Positions 45,855 to 55,118 of a stretch of 64,000 bases of DNA are shown here, piece by piece (positions within the stretch are counted from its first letter, which is position 1; each line of letters starts with the position of its first letter). The stretch is from Oxalobacter vibrioformis. GTDB taxonomy: Bacteria > Pseudomonadota > Gammaproteobacteria > Burkholderiales > Burkholderiaceae_D. Location: NCBI RefSeq assembly GCF_027118995.1, contig NZ_CP098242.1, positions 1,961,001 to 2,025,000 of the forward strand, written 5' to 3'. The notes under the pieces were generated by a model. It saw only the letters and a list, made by a program, of their open reading frames with translations, did not search any database and was not told where the DNA came from. A program made the position numbers and the translations under genes.

Positions 45855-46760
45855 TTAGCGCCGGTTGCCGGTATTTTTCTGCTGTGCCCCTTTTTGCTGG
45901 AAGATGGAATCGTTTTCGGCAATCGGCATTTTTTTCAGGCGTTCCCTGGCTTCGGTGCTGCCGTGGCTGGCGGCACTTTGGTAGAGTTCGGCGGCGGCTG
46001 CCTGGTTTTCCACCACACCCTTGCCGGTTTCATACAGGCGCGCCAGATTGTACTCTGCCGGGGCATAGCCTTGCCGGGCGGCGTGTTTGAACCAGTTGGC
46101 CGCCTTGATCTCATCCTTTTGCGCGCCCCGTCCCTGCATAAGCAGCACGCCCAGCTTGTTTTGCGCCTTGGCATAGCCTTTTTTGGCCGCCATATGGTAC
46201 CAGTACACGGCCTGTTCCTCGTTTTGCTTGACGCCAAAGCCGGTGGCGTACATGATGCCCAGCGCATACTGGGCATCGGGCAGTCCTCTGGATGACGCCC
46301 GGCGCAACAGGCGGATGGCTTCTTTTGGGTCTTTTTTCACCCCTTTGCCGGAGGTATACAGGGTGGCGAGATTGTACTGGGCATCCGGGAATTGCTGGTC
46401 GGCCGCCTTTTTGTACATCTCTGCGGCTTTGGCTTCATCTTTTGGAGTGCCGCGGCCTTCTGCATACATATAGCCCAAATAGTTTTGCGCATGCGGAAGA
46501 TTCTGGTCGGCGGCCTTTTTAATCCAACTGAAGGCTTTTGCATCATCCTGGTCAATATGGTTGCCGATGGCGTACATGAGGCCCACCGCATACTGGCAGC
46601 GGGGATCGTCGGCTTTGGTTCCCTGCTGGAATTCATAAAGCGCGCGCTGGTACTGCTTGTTGCGGAAAAATTCCACGCCATCGGTAAAGTTGTCGGCCAT
46701 TGCCGGGCTTCCCAGGGAAAGGGCCACCATCAGGTAAAGGGATCGAAAAAGCGTTTTCAT
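45855..46760 (-). CDS. Secreted Sel1-repeat protein
   Basis: About 301 residues from ATG 46760. A signal peptide (KTLFRSLYLMVALSLGSPAMA) is followed by about seven Sel1/TPR-like repeats of 36 residues (for example AQNYLGYMYAEGRGTPKDEA, AQYNLATLYTSGKGVKKDPK, AEYNLARLYETGKGVVENQA). Sel1 proteins act as protein-interaction scaffolds. A longer start at 46787 would put ten residues before the signal peptide. A second secreted Sel1 protein is encoded next to the third flagellin (55119). Confidence 0.85.
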   Translation of the reverse strand: MKTLFRSLYLMVALSLGSPAMADNFTDGVEFFRNKQYQRALYEFQQGTKADDPRCQYAVGLMYAIGNHIDQDDAKAFSWIKKAADQNLPHAQNYLGYMYAEGRGTPKDEAKAAEMYKKAADQQFPDAQYNLATLYTSGKGVKKDPKEAIRLLRRASSRGLPDAQYALGIMYATGFGVKQNEEQAVYWYHMAAKKGYAKAQNKLGVLLMQGRGAQKDEIKAANWFKHAARQGYAPAEYNLARLYETGKGVVENQAAAAELYQSAASHGSTEARERLKKMPIAENDSIFQQKGAQQKNTGNRR

Positions 46761-47153
46761 GGGGTCTGCTCTTATATATATCGACATATGAGGAGATATG
46801 GATTGGCAATCTCCCTTTTTATTGTATGGGGTAACGGGCGAAAGGGGGAGGGTTTGTTGTTTTTTTGCCGCATGGAAAGGTGTTTGTGTTGATTTTTGGG
46901 GTATTTCGTTCGCTTCACTTGCCGTTCAGCAAACGATATCTGCCGGATTTTTTCACGCGGATTTTGCTGTCTTTTTGGCAATAAAAAATTTGCGCTTTCG
47001 AAAAAAAAGCATGTTTTCTGAATTTTTTTCATATTTTTTTACCGGGGGGGTGATTTTTTTTAAATCCAGTGCTGGCGGGCAATTGCGCGATATAGGGGGT
47101 AAAAGTGCCGCTGTTCTTTCTTATGCTTTTTGAAAAATGTGCTAGGCCCACCC

Positions 47154-47180
47154 TAAAGACTTTTTGTTGCTGTCCGTTAA
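47154..47180 (+). promoter_or_regulatory. Sigma-28 promoter of second flagellin
   Basis: TAAA (47154-47157), a 15-base spacer and TCCGTTAA (47173-47180), preceded by CCACCC as at the first flagellin. The preceding 46788-47150 is AT-rich and has no gene. Confidence 0.8.
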
Positions 47181-47296
47181 CGATTCATAACAGCGGTCGG
47201 CATGAAAGAGGGCACACCAATGTTGAGAACCCGATTTTTTATATCAAACAGGGGTTCTTGCCAATTGGAAATGGTAGATACAAGGAGTAAATTACC

Positions 47297-48808
47297 ATGG
47301 CTCAAATTATCAACACCAACATGTCTTCGCTGAATGCTCAGCGTTACCTCAACGGCACCAATTCCGCACTTTCCAGCGCCATGGAGCGCCTGGCTTCCGG
47401 CAAGCGCATCAACAGCGCCAAGGATGATGCGGCAGGTTTGGGTATTTCTGCCCGTATGACTTCGCAGATCAACGGCATGAATCAGGCGATCCGTAACGCA
47501 AATGACGGTATCTCCCTGTCGCAGACCGCTGAAGGCGCGCTGTCCAAATCGGAAGAAATGCTGCAACGTATCCGTACCCTGGCTGTACAGTCCTCCAATG
47601 CGTCCAACTCCCCGGCTGACAGGCAGGCCATGCAATCTGAGGTTAACCAGTTGACCGCAGAACTGGATCGCTTTGCCCAGACCACGTCCTTTAACGGCAA
47701 GATGCTGCTGGACGGCACGATGGGTTCACAAAACTTCCAGGTAGGCGCCGAAGCGGGTGAGCTGATCTCTTTTTCGGGGATGAACTTCCGCACCAATATG
47801 TATGGTAACTATAATGTCGGTGTACCGACTGCCGGTCCGACGCTGGTACCAACTGCAGCAGCAGCCTTTACCGATGCTCTGACCAATGGCGTTTCAGCTG
47901 CCACGATCACGATGAATGGCGCGCTTGGCAAGGATACGTATGTCACCACGGCCAACCAGACCGCAGCAGAGATTGCCGCCGGCATCAACTCCAAAACCGA
48001 GTTTACCGGTGTCAGCGCGTCGGCATCAACGACGGCCAACCTGATTACGGGTACTGCCGACAAGGTTGCGGCATTCAAGATTTATTCTGACAATGGCAAA
48101 AAATCAACGGACGCGGTGACTGTTACGGCAACCATCGGTGCGTCGGCTACGACCAAGGAAGGCAATGCCGAGCTGATCAGCGCCATCAACAAGGAGTCGG
48201 GCAAGACCGGTGTGACGGCTGAGTGGGATTCCAACGCCAGTGTGATCAAGCTGAGTAACATCAGCGGCAATGACATCAAGGTACAGGGTACTACGGCCAA
48301 TGAGACTGCGCTTACGCTGGGCCTTTATACCAACCCGGCGACCGGTAACCCGGCTGTCACAGGTGTGCAGGCGATTGCAGCGGGGGATGAAACGGCAGTT
48401 GTTATTGCCGGCCAGATCGAATTCAACTCTGACAACAGCTTTGTGGTAGCCGATGGCGGAACCGGCATGGCGCTTACAGGGGCAAGTACCCTGCAAAAGG
48501 TGTCCGAGCTGGATGTCAGCACCTTTGAGGGCGCACAAAGAGCCATCAAGATTGCCAGTGCTGCGATCAACTCGGTCAACAAGGAAATGGCCAACTACGG
48601 TGCGCTGCAGAACCGCCTGCAATACACCATCGAAAACCTGGAAATCTCGTCGGAGAATACCACCAACGCGAGAAGCCGTATCCAGGATGCCGACTATGCA
48701 CAGGAAACGGCCAACCTCTCCAGGGCGTCGATCCTGCAGCAGGCTGGTACCGCGATGCTGGCACAGGCCAACCAGATGCCGCAAAATGTCCTGTCACTGA
48801 TCGGCTAA
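47297..48808 (+). CDS. fliC: Flagellin (second copy)
   Basis: 503 residues. Conserved ends: AQIINTNMSSLNAQRYLNGT, ERLASGKRINSAKDDAAGLGIS, and NARSRIQDADYAQETANLSR, MLAQANQMPQNVLSLIG. The middle (about 175-400) is variable, Ala/Thr-rich, with flagellin_IN-like repeats (AAEIAAGINSKTEFTGVSAS). It shares promoter and leader sequence with the first flagellin, so the two are probably duplicates. CAAGGAG precedes ATG 47297. A broken flaG follows. Confidence 0.97.
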   Translation: MAQIINTNMSSLNAQRYLNGTNSALSSAMERLASGKRINSAKDDAAGLGISARMTSQINGMNQAIRNANDGISLSQTAEGALSKSEEMLQRIRTLAVQSSNASNSPADRQAMQSEVNQLTAELDRFAQTTSFNGKMLLDGTMGSQNFQVGAEAGELISFSGMNFRTNMYGNYNVGVPTAGPTLVPTAAAAFTDALTNGVSAATITMNGALGKDTYVTTANQTAAEIAAGINSKTEFTGVSASASTTANLITGTADKVAAFKIYSDNGKKSTDAVTVTATIGASATTKEGNAELISAINKESGKTGVTAEWDSNASVIKLSNISGNDIKVQGTTANETALTLGLYTNPATGNPAVTGVQAIAAGDETAVVIAGQIEFNSDNSFVVADGGTGMALTGASTLQKVSELDVSTFEGAQRAIKIASAAINSVNKEMANYGALQNRLQYTIENLEISSENTTNARSRIQDADYAQETANLSRASILQQAGTAMLAQANQMPQNVLSLIG

Positions 48809-48853
48809 AACCGGTGATGTAACAGAACTGCTTGCAACAGCTGGAAAAACCTG

Positions 48854-48884
48854 AACCCCGACCCGCTTTTTGCGGGTCGGGGTT
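48854..48884 (+). terminator. Strong hairpin between second flagellin and flaG remnant
   Basis: A 13-bp perfect stem (AACCCCGACCCGC with its complement) around five T. The T run after it is short, so it may act as an attenuator or an mRNA 3' stabiliser. Confidence 0.65.
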
Positions 48885-48912
48885 TGGGCGCAGAATGTAA
48901 CAGGAGAATATT

Positions 48913-49348
48913 ATGGATATCAAGGGTATCAGCAACAGTGTGCCGTCACCGGGGATCAGGCCGGCAGCGGGAAGTGCCCCTGTTCTCCCGTGAGCGCAAC
49001 ATCTGGAACAGGTAACGGTCAGAGCGATTACCGCTGTGGCCGGTGCCGAAAAGGCGGCGAACCCCGAGAGTATGCCTTTTTTGACACGCCAGCCGGAAGG
49101 GGACGGAAAGCCGTCGGATCTGGAGCGGGTGAAAGCAGCGATGGAAAGTATAGCGAATTCGCTGGGTTCACTCTCCAATTCCTCTGCCCTGAAGTTTTCG
49201 ATTGACGATGATCTGGGGGCGTGTGCTGGTCAAGGTAGTTGACCCGGAAACGAAGGATGTCATCAAGCAATTTCCCTCGGAAGAGGCAATTGCGCTTGCC
49301 AAATCGCTTGGACAGGGTAATGGCAGCCTTCACCGGGCAAAGGCTTGA
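48913..49348 (+). pseudogene. flaG: Disrupted flaG
   Basis: ATG 48913 has CAGGAG upstream and opens MDIKGISNSVPSPGIRPAAG, then meets TGA at 48991. The same frame resumes with MAGAEKAANPESMPF and the FlaG core up to KFSIDDDLG. There a run of five G (49215-49219) holds one base too many; with one removed the frame reads RVLVKVVDPETKDVIKQFPS and EEAIALAKSLG, matching the intact flaG at 56983. The first lesion could be a nonsense change or a pair of small indels, since another frame reads VSATSGTGNGQS. The position after a flagellin is normal for flaG. Confidence 0.85.
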
Positions 49349-49379
49349 CGGATCGCTGGCAACAGGTATTGAAACGCCA

Positions 49380-49409
49380 CCGGCTGCGATAAGCAGCCGG
49401 GTTTTTTTT
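49380..49409 (+). terminator. Intrinsic terminator after the flaG remnant
   Basis: An 8-bp GC-rich stem (CCGGCTGC with GCAGCCGG), five-base loop, then G and eight T. Confidence 0.92.
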
Positions 49410-49530
49410 CGGGGTGTGTGTACCGGTGCCTTGCGGTGTTGTGATTTATTGTCCGTTTTTTTCCGGCCCCGGAAAAAACCGCCAAAAACAGATGACAGAA
49501 AAACAGCCGGAAAAGCAGGACCGGGGGTTC

Positions 49531-50280
49531 TCAGCTCTTTTCGTGCTGTGCCTGCATGATGGCTGCCAGGGGATCTGACTCATGAATGGCCAAGAGATTG
49601 ATCCCCAACGGAAAAATATTGTATCCCCGGGCTAAGAGAAATGCCGTGAGTGCCTGTTCATCGGACTTGATTTTTTCAATGACCAGCTGCGGTTTCATTT
49701 TCTCAAGGGTTTGGGTGGCGCCTTCAAGCGCTTCCATTTCCATGCCTTCAATGCCGATCTTGATGAGATCCACACGGGGCAGATCCATGCTGTCTATCGA
49801 TAACATGAGGGTTTTCCGGGTGTTTTCTTCCGAGTAATCGATGGCCTGCCCGATAAATTCAGTCGATTCGGTTTTGCGGATTTCCATGCTGCCGAAGCTG
49901 GAAGGGGTGAAATAGTCGGGAATGGGCACATTGATGGTGCCTTCATTTGCCCCTACGGCTGCCCAGAGGGCGCGGGCGTTAAAGCAGTTGTTCAGAGTGA
50001 TGTTGCCAGCCAGTGCATAGAAAATCCTTTCCTGTGCCTCAACTGCAACGACTTTTCCCCATCCATACATGAATTTTGCCCATTCGATGGTGTGTGCTTC
50101 AACGTTTGCGCCACAGTCTATTGCAATGACGCCTTCTCCGAAGTGCTGTTTTCTCAGCTCCAGCAACCGGAGGAGCAGATTGACTTCTTCATGGTCAAAT
50201 GATGACGTGTTAAGGAGCTGAAAACCCACGCCATAGCCGCCATTGCCCACCAGTCTGTAGTCATGGCGGTTTACCAGCAT
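49531..50280 (-). CDS. FkbM-family methyltransferase
   Basis: 249 residues. SAM-binding strand VIAIDCGANVEAHTIEWAKF (family: D-x-GAN) with the acidic VVAVEAQ strand end, the ALWAAVGANEGTINVPI block and the family's C-terminal LDS/E helix (LIKIGIEGMEMEALEGATQTL). FkbM enzymes O-methylate sugars or small molecules. It lies between two flagellin loci and is divergent from the TPR-glycosyltransferase gene, so glycan methylation on flagellin is plausible but unproven. The start ATG 50280 has only a weak ribosome site. Confidence 0.85.
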   Translation of the reverse strand: MLVNRHDYRLVGNGGYGVGFQLLNTSSFDHEEVNLLLRLLELRKQHFGEGVIAIDCGANVEAHTIEWAKFMYGWGKVVAVEAQERIFYALAGNITLNNCFNARALWAAVGANEGTINVPIPDYFTPSSFGSMEIRKTESTEFIGQAIDYSEENTRKTLMLSIDSMDLPRVDLIKIGIEGMEMEALEGATQTLEKMKPQLVIEKIKSDEQALTAFLLARGYNIFPLGINLLAIHESDPLAAIMQAQHEKS

Positions 50281-50578
50281 GCTGCCATGATCGGTGGCGG
50301 CCAGGATAAGGGCAACCGGGCGAAAAGCGAATTTTTCATGGATGTCTCCTGTGAAACCCCCGTTCTGTCAAGAGAGGGACCGTTTGTTTTTTGTCAGCCG
50401 GTATTATAGCGCTTCGGATTGTCAGCAGGCCGTGTACACTGCTTTTCCTTTTGCCCGGCTTGCTGTTTTCATGAGTCGCATGCGACAATTATCCGGGCGT
50501 TATCCGGGCGGGTGAGAGGCATCCGTATGAAAAATCTCCTGACAGGAATGTAACCATGCTCCAAGTAAAGATACCGTT

Positions 50579-53269
50579 ATGGCAGCGATGAAATCCGGAA
50601 CTGGCGTGTCTTCCCAAAGCCGGCAAGCCCTCCCGCACCTCCTCAAGGCACTGGATTTGCATGGCCAGCAGCAATTTGATGCGGCTCTTGCCTGCTATGA
50701 CAAGGCGATTGCGCTTGATCCGGACTTTGCGGAGGCTTATGCCAATCGTGGTTTGCTGTATATGGAAACCAGCGAAAGCGTGCTGGCGCTGGCAGACTTG
50801 AGCAGGGCGATTGCGCTGAAACCGGATTTTTTGAAAGCGTATATCAATCGCGGCGCCCTGTATGTAAAATCCAAAGAAAATGTGCTGGCACTGGCAGACC
50901 TTGACCGGGCGATTGAATTGAATCCGGATATGGCCGAGGCGTATACCAATCGCGCGGCACTGCATATGGAGGCAAATGAAAGGGAGCTGGCGCTGGCAGA
51001 CCTTGACCGGGCCATTGAACTGAATCCGGATATTGTCCAGGCCTATACCAACCGCGGTATTCTGTATGTGCAATCCAATGACAATACGCGGGCGCTGGCA
51101 GACCTTGACCGGGCGATTGCACTGGCTCCGGATTTTGTCGATGCCTACCGTTATCGCGGGCTGGCTCTTGTGGCGCTGAGGCAGCATGAGGCGGCTTTTG
51201 AAAGCCTGGAGAAGGCATTGCTGCTGAATCCTTCATCGGCGGACGTTTATCACGACATCGGCATGGCTTTTGTGGGTAGTGAGCAACTGGATGTTGCACT
51301 GGAATATTTTGAAAAGGCGCTGGCGCTGAATCCGGAGCTGGTATCTGCGTATGTCAATTACGGCAATACCCTGCTCAAGCGAAACGCGTATGATGCTGCG
51401 ATTGAATTGTACGACAAGGCGCTGGCGCTGGATCCGGATTATATACACGCCCGCTATAACAAGGCTTTTCCGCTTCTGCTGAAGGGCCACCTGGAAGAGG
51501 GATGGCCGCTTTATGAATCCCGTCTGAATGTGAGCGCCCTCAAACTGCGGAAGATGGATGTTCCGGGCAGGCTGTGGCTGGGGGAAGAATCGATACAGGG
51601 CAAGACCCTCCTCTTTTCCCACGACATGGGATACGGTGATACGATCCAGCTTTGCCGTTATACCAAACTGGCTTCCCGGCAGGGGGCTAAAGTGATTCTG
51701 CAGGTGCAGCCTCCCCTGCTTGGCCTGATGGAAACGCTGGAAGGGGTTGATGAGCTGGTTGCGCATAGTGAGGAATTGACGCCGCAGACGCTTGATAAGT
51801 ATCCGCCGTTTGATCTGTACTGCCCGATGATGAGCCTGCCTTTGGCGTTTCACACTACGCTTGAGACGATTCCCGGTGAGGTGCCTTACCTGTTTGCTGA
51901 TCCGGAAAAGGTGGCCCAGTGGGAAAAGCGGCTGGGAAGCAAGACAAAACCGCGGGTGGGCCTGGTCTGGAGCGGCAATTTCGTGCATGCGAACGATCAT
52001 AACCGCAGTATCACGCTTTCACATCTGCTGCCGTACTTGCCGGATAGCTGTGAATACATCAGCCTGCAAAAAGATGTGAGGGATATCGACAAAATCATCC
52101 TTTCTGCGATGACTGAATGGAAGCATTACGGAGAGATGCTGCAGGATTTTTCCGATACGGCCGCGCTTTGTTCACTGATGGATGTGGTCATCAGTGTGGA
52201 TACGAGTGTTGCGCACCTGTCCGGTGCGCTGGGAAAGCCGACCTGGGTCATGCTGCCATTTTCACCTGACTGGCGCTGGCTGCTTGACAGGAAAGACAGC
52301 CCCTGGTACCCAGGCATGCGCCTGTACCGGCAAAAGGAGCCGGGAAACTGGAACGATGTGTTTGAGGAAGTCCGCAGTGATTTGCTTGGGCTGGCGGCGG
52401 GCGAAATTGTGCGCGGTGAACGGGAACATGGCGCAAAACAGCAGGGATACCCGGTTAGTGAGAAAGGCAGGATAGAGCCGGAGAGTCGGCTGGCGCATCA
52501 TGTTGATACGTTTTGCAAGATATGCGGCGAAAAAGCATTCTTGCTGGATGTGGTTGATTTCAACAAGTCCTGCCTTGCAGAATATAACAGGAAGGAACCT
52601 TTGTCTGGCATCCCGGTTTATTACCATGGGTGTTTTTTTTGCGATTTTATCTTTACGACGCATTTTGACAGCTGGACGAATGAGGACTTCATGCGGCATA
52701 TCTACAATGACAGGTATGTGTCGTGTGATCCGGATTTTGCTGAAAACCGGCCCATCGGTACGGCACAGTGGATTGAACAGCAGTTCCCTCATTTTCGTGC
52801 GCTTAAAATACTGGACTTCGGATCAGGGCATGGGCTTTTTGGCTCGTATCTCAATGCCCGGGGTTTTGACGTGACGTCTTATGATCCCTTTTACGGGGAC
52901 AGTGCCCCCCCTCCTGCCGGCAGTTTTGATCTTGTTCTTGCAACGGAGGTTGTGGAGCACTCCCATACACCGCTTCAAACGATTGAGCAGTGCGTTGCTT
53001 TTTTGAAACAGGACGGGCCTGCCGCCTTCATCGCATCGACACTGATGACACCTGCGCCCGTGGAAGAACTCAGGCACAGGCTGTCGACTTACTGGTATGC
53101 AGGGCCCCGAAACGGGCATATTTCTCTCTTTTCTGAAAAGACGATGCAACTGATAGCAAAGAGAAGCGGGGCGCTTTATACCGGCGGGCAAAATGCTGCG
53201 GTGTTCCATTTCAGGGGGTTTGAAAAAAAGATAGCTTCTCCACCATCGCAAGATGTTGTGACCCGGTAA
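50579..53269 (+). CDS. TPR + glycosyltransferase-like + methyltransferase fusion
   Basis: 896 residues, cytoplasmic. Residues 20-312 hold about eight TPR units (for example AYANRGLLYMETSESVLALA, then DLDRAIELNPD repeats). Residues 340-600 resemble the TPR-linked GT-B/heptosyltransferase-like domain: SHDMGYGDTIQLCRY, RVGLVWSGN at about 469, and VISVDTSVAHLSGALGKPTW at about 537-557. Residues 640-890 are a methyltransferase with two CxxC pairs (646/649 and 685/688) and SAM motif LDFGSGHG at 745-752, then VVEHSH. TPR-GT proteins modify flagellins or surface structures in several bacteria. The place between flagellins 2 and 3 suggests flagellin glycosylation plus glycan methylation; this is inference. 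Confidence 0.85.
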   Translation: MAAMKSGTGVSSQSRQALPHLLKALDLHGQQQFDAALACYDKAIALDPDFAEAYANRGLLYMETSESVLALADLSRAIALKPDFLKAYINRGALYVKSKENVLALADLDRAIELNPDMAEAYTNRAALHMEANERELALADLDRAIELNPDIVQAYTNRGILYVQSNDNTRALADLDRAIALAPDFVDAYRYRGLALVALRQHEAAFESLEKALLLNPSSADVYHDIGMAFVGSEQLDVALEYFEKALALNPELVSAYVNYGNTLLKRNAYDAAIELYDKALALDPDYIHARYNKAFPLLLKGHLEEGWPLYESRLNVSALKLRKMDVPGRLWLGEESIQGKTLLFSHDMGYGDTIQLCRYTKLASRQGAKVILQVQPPLLGLMETLEGVDELVAHSEELTPQTLDKYPPFDLYCPMMSLPLAFHTTLETIPGEVPYLFADPEKVAQWEKRLGSKTKPRVGLVWSGNFVHANDHNRSITLSHLLPYLPDSCEYISLQKDVRDIDKIILSAMTEWKHYGEMLQDFSDTAALCSLMDVVISVDTSVAHLSGALGKPTWVMLPFSPDWRWLLDRKDSPWYPGMRLYRQKEPGNWNDVFEEVRSDLLGLAAGEIVRGEREHGAKQQGYPVSEKGRIEPESRLAHHVDTFCKICGEKAFLLDVVDFNKSCLAEYNRKEPLSGIPVYYHGCFFCDFIFTTHFDSWTNEDFMRHIYNDRYVSCDPDFAENRPIGTAQWIEQQFPHFRALKILDFGSGHGLFGSYLNARGFDVTSYDPFYGDSAPPPAGSFDLVLATEVVEHSHTPLQTIEQCVAFLKQDGPAAFIASTLMTPAPVEELRHRLSTYWYAGPRNGHISLFSEKTMQLIAKRSGALYTGGQNAAVFHFRGFEKKIASPPSQDVVTR

Positions 53270-53295
53270 GGTGAAATGATGATGCGAAACACTTG

Positions 53296-53330
53296 TCCCC
53301 CGGCTGTGAAAACAGCAGGGGGATTTGTTT
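53296..53330 (+). terminator. Terminator after the fusion gene
   Basis: The stem TCCCCC..CTGT pairs with ACAG..GGGGGA (2x2 internal mismatch) around GAAA, followed by a T-rich stretch. Confidence 0.65.
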
Positions 53331-53461
53331 TTGTGGTGCATTTCGAACGGTTTTTCCTGAAAATGGGTATTTTTTATTGACACGCTGTTTTTTCAGGGCC
53401 TTGTTTTGTAATGGATTTTTGAGGAGGCGCAATTTTTTTTCACTTTTTTGCTTTTCAACCC

Positions 53462-53489
53462 TAAAGTTTCTTATCGAACAGACCGTTAA
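53462..53489 (+). promoter_or_regulatory. Sigma-28 promoter of third flagellin
   Basis: CCC-TAAA (53462-53465), a 16-base spacer and ACCGTTAA (53482-53489), followed by a leader with CAGCGGT. A TGCGCCCA/TGGGCGCA stem lies downstream at about 53506-53526. Confidence 0.75.
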
Positions 53490-53608
53490 CAGGGATAAGC
53501 AGCGGTGCGCCCACTTGATGGGCGCAAAGCCAATGCAGGGCCGTGCATGGAATCAGTGCCAGCCCCACTACAGAAAACGGAGAGGCAAAAATATTACAGG
53601 AGATAAAT

Positions 53609-55042
53609 ATGCCATCCTTTATCAATACCAATAACAGCGCATTGAATACGATGCGCCAGTTAAACAAGACGCAACAGACGCTCTCAACAGCGATGGAGCG
53701 GCTTTCGTCCGGCAAACGGATCAACAGCGCAAAGGATGACGCGGCCGGGCTGAATATTGCCGCGCTGATGACAACGCAGATCAATGGCATGAACCAGGCC
53801 ATCCGCAATGCGTATGACGGGGTTTCGATGTCGCAGACCGCAGAAGGGGCATTGTCCACTTCTTCGGATATGCTGCAGCGTATGCGCGAGCTTGCCGTTC
53901 AGGCATCGAATTCCACCTATTCCGGAGCAGACCGCCAGGCGATCCAGGATGAGATCAACCAGTTGGCATCGGGCTTAAATGATATTGCGTCCAAATCGAC
54001 GTTTAACGGTCAGAAGCTCCTGGATGGCACGATGGGCTCGCAACAGTTCCAGGTAGGACCCAATGCGGGTGATACCGTTTCCATTGGCGGGACGAATTTC
54101 CAGACCTCGGTTTATGGCAATAACCGCGTGGAAGGTGGCGCTGTCACGCCGGGCACGGCTGCCAATGCCGGGCAATTTACGGTTTCGGGCAAGGCCGGAT
54201 CTGCCACGATTTCAACGAATGCCGGCGCTTCTGCCAGGGATGTGGCTGCCGCGATCAATGCGCAGACCGACGCGACGGGGGTTTCTGCCACTGCCCGGAC
54301 TGATGTCAATCTGGGCAATCTGCAGGCTGGGGATTCATATTCTTTTGAGCTGACTTTAAACAATGCCTCACCGGCAACGGTATCTTTTACGGTGGGGGCC
54401 GATGGCGATCTTTCTGCGGTAGTGAATGCCTTTAACCAGCAGTCTGCCAAAACCGGTGTGACGGCGCAGGAGGATGCTGTTCACGGCGGGATCAAGCTGA
54501 CGAATTCGGCGGGCGAAGTGATTGGCCTGCAAGCGAAGCCGGGCTCAAGTGCCGGTGCTACCATGGCGTCTTATGGCGCCAATGCCAATATTTCGACATC
54601 GGCGGCTATTACCGATACGGCAGTAACGGAAGCGGCCGGTACGGTGACGATGAATTCGGCCAGTTCATTTACGGTAACGGAAACCACGCCGATGACCGGT
54701 ATTGAAGTGGCGGGCAATTCGCAGTTGAATTCGGTTGCCGCCATCAGTGTGTCCACCTTTGAGGATGCACAGCGTGCGATTGATACGATTGACTCGGCGC
54801 TGGCGGCGATTTCCAGCGAGCGGGCAAAGTATGGCGCGGTGCAGAACCGCTTTGAGTCAACCATCAGTAACATGATGGTGGGGTCTGAAAATGCTTCTGC
54901 ATCCAGAAGCCGTATTTTTGATACGGATTATGCGCAGGAGGTGACCAACCAGTCACGTGCGCTGCTGTTGCAGAAGGTGGGGGTGGCCATGCAGGCGCAG
55001 GCCAACCAGACGCCGCAGGCGGTGCTTTCACTCCTGAAGTAA
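53609..55042 (+). CDS. fliC: Flagellin (third copy, divergent)
   Basis: 477 residues. N-terminus PSFINTNNSALNTMRQLNKT with ERLSSGKRINSAKDDAAGLNIA; C-terminus SASRSRIFDTDYAQEVTNQS, MQAQANQTPQAVLSLLK. The end sequences differ from the other two copies (TQINGMNQAIRNAYDGVSM, QEVTNQSRALLLQK), so it is an older paralogue rather than a fresh duplicate. The variable domain (about 165-380) is Ala/Ser/Thr-rich with a flagellin_IN-like segment. ACAGGAG precedes ATG 53609; the upstream open frame has no homology. Confidence 0.97.
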   Translation: MPSFINTNNSALNTMRQLNKTQQTLSTAMERLSSGKRINSAKDDAAGLNIAALMTTQINGMNQAIRNAYDGVSMSQTAEGALSTSSDMLQRMRELAVQASNSTYSGADRQAIQDEINQLASGLNDIASKSTFNGQKLLDGTMGSQQFQVGPNAGDTVSIGGTNFQTSVYGNNRVEGGAVTPGTAANAGQFTVSGKAGSATISTNAGASARDVAAAINAQTDATGVSATARTDVNLGNLQAGDSYSFELTLNNASPATVSFTVGADGDLSAVVNAFNQQSAKTGVTAQEDAVHGGIKLTNSAGEVIGLQAKPGSSAGATMASYGANANISTSAAITDTAVTEAAGTVTMNSASSFTVTETTPMTGIEVAGNSQLNSVAAISVSTFEDAQRAIDTIDSALAAISSERAKYGAVQNRFESTISNMMVGSENASASRSRIFDTDYAQEVTNQSRALLLQKVGVAMQAQANQTPQAVLSLLK

Positions 55043-55067
55043 TTGCCCTGCTTTTTAAGGATTGCTC

Positions 55068-55099
55068 AGGCAGGCGGCCACATGGCTTCCTGCCTTTTT
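55068..55099 (+). terminator. Intrinsic terminator after third flagellin
   Basis: A 7-bp stem AGGCAGG/CCTGCCT with a 14-base loop and five T. It lies just before the Sel1 gene's start. Confidence 0.7.
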
Positions 55100-55118
55100 G
55101 TTTGGGAAAGGACGGTTG

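Noticed and set aside
50579..51500. Near-identical tandem repeats as a CRISPR or satellite
   Set aside because: They are in-frame TPR units of the coding sequence.
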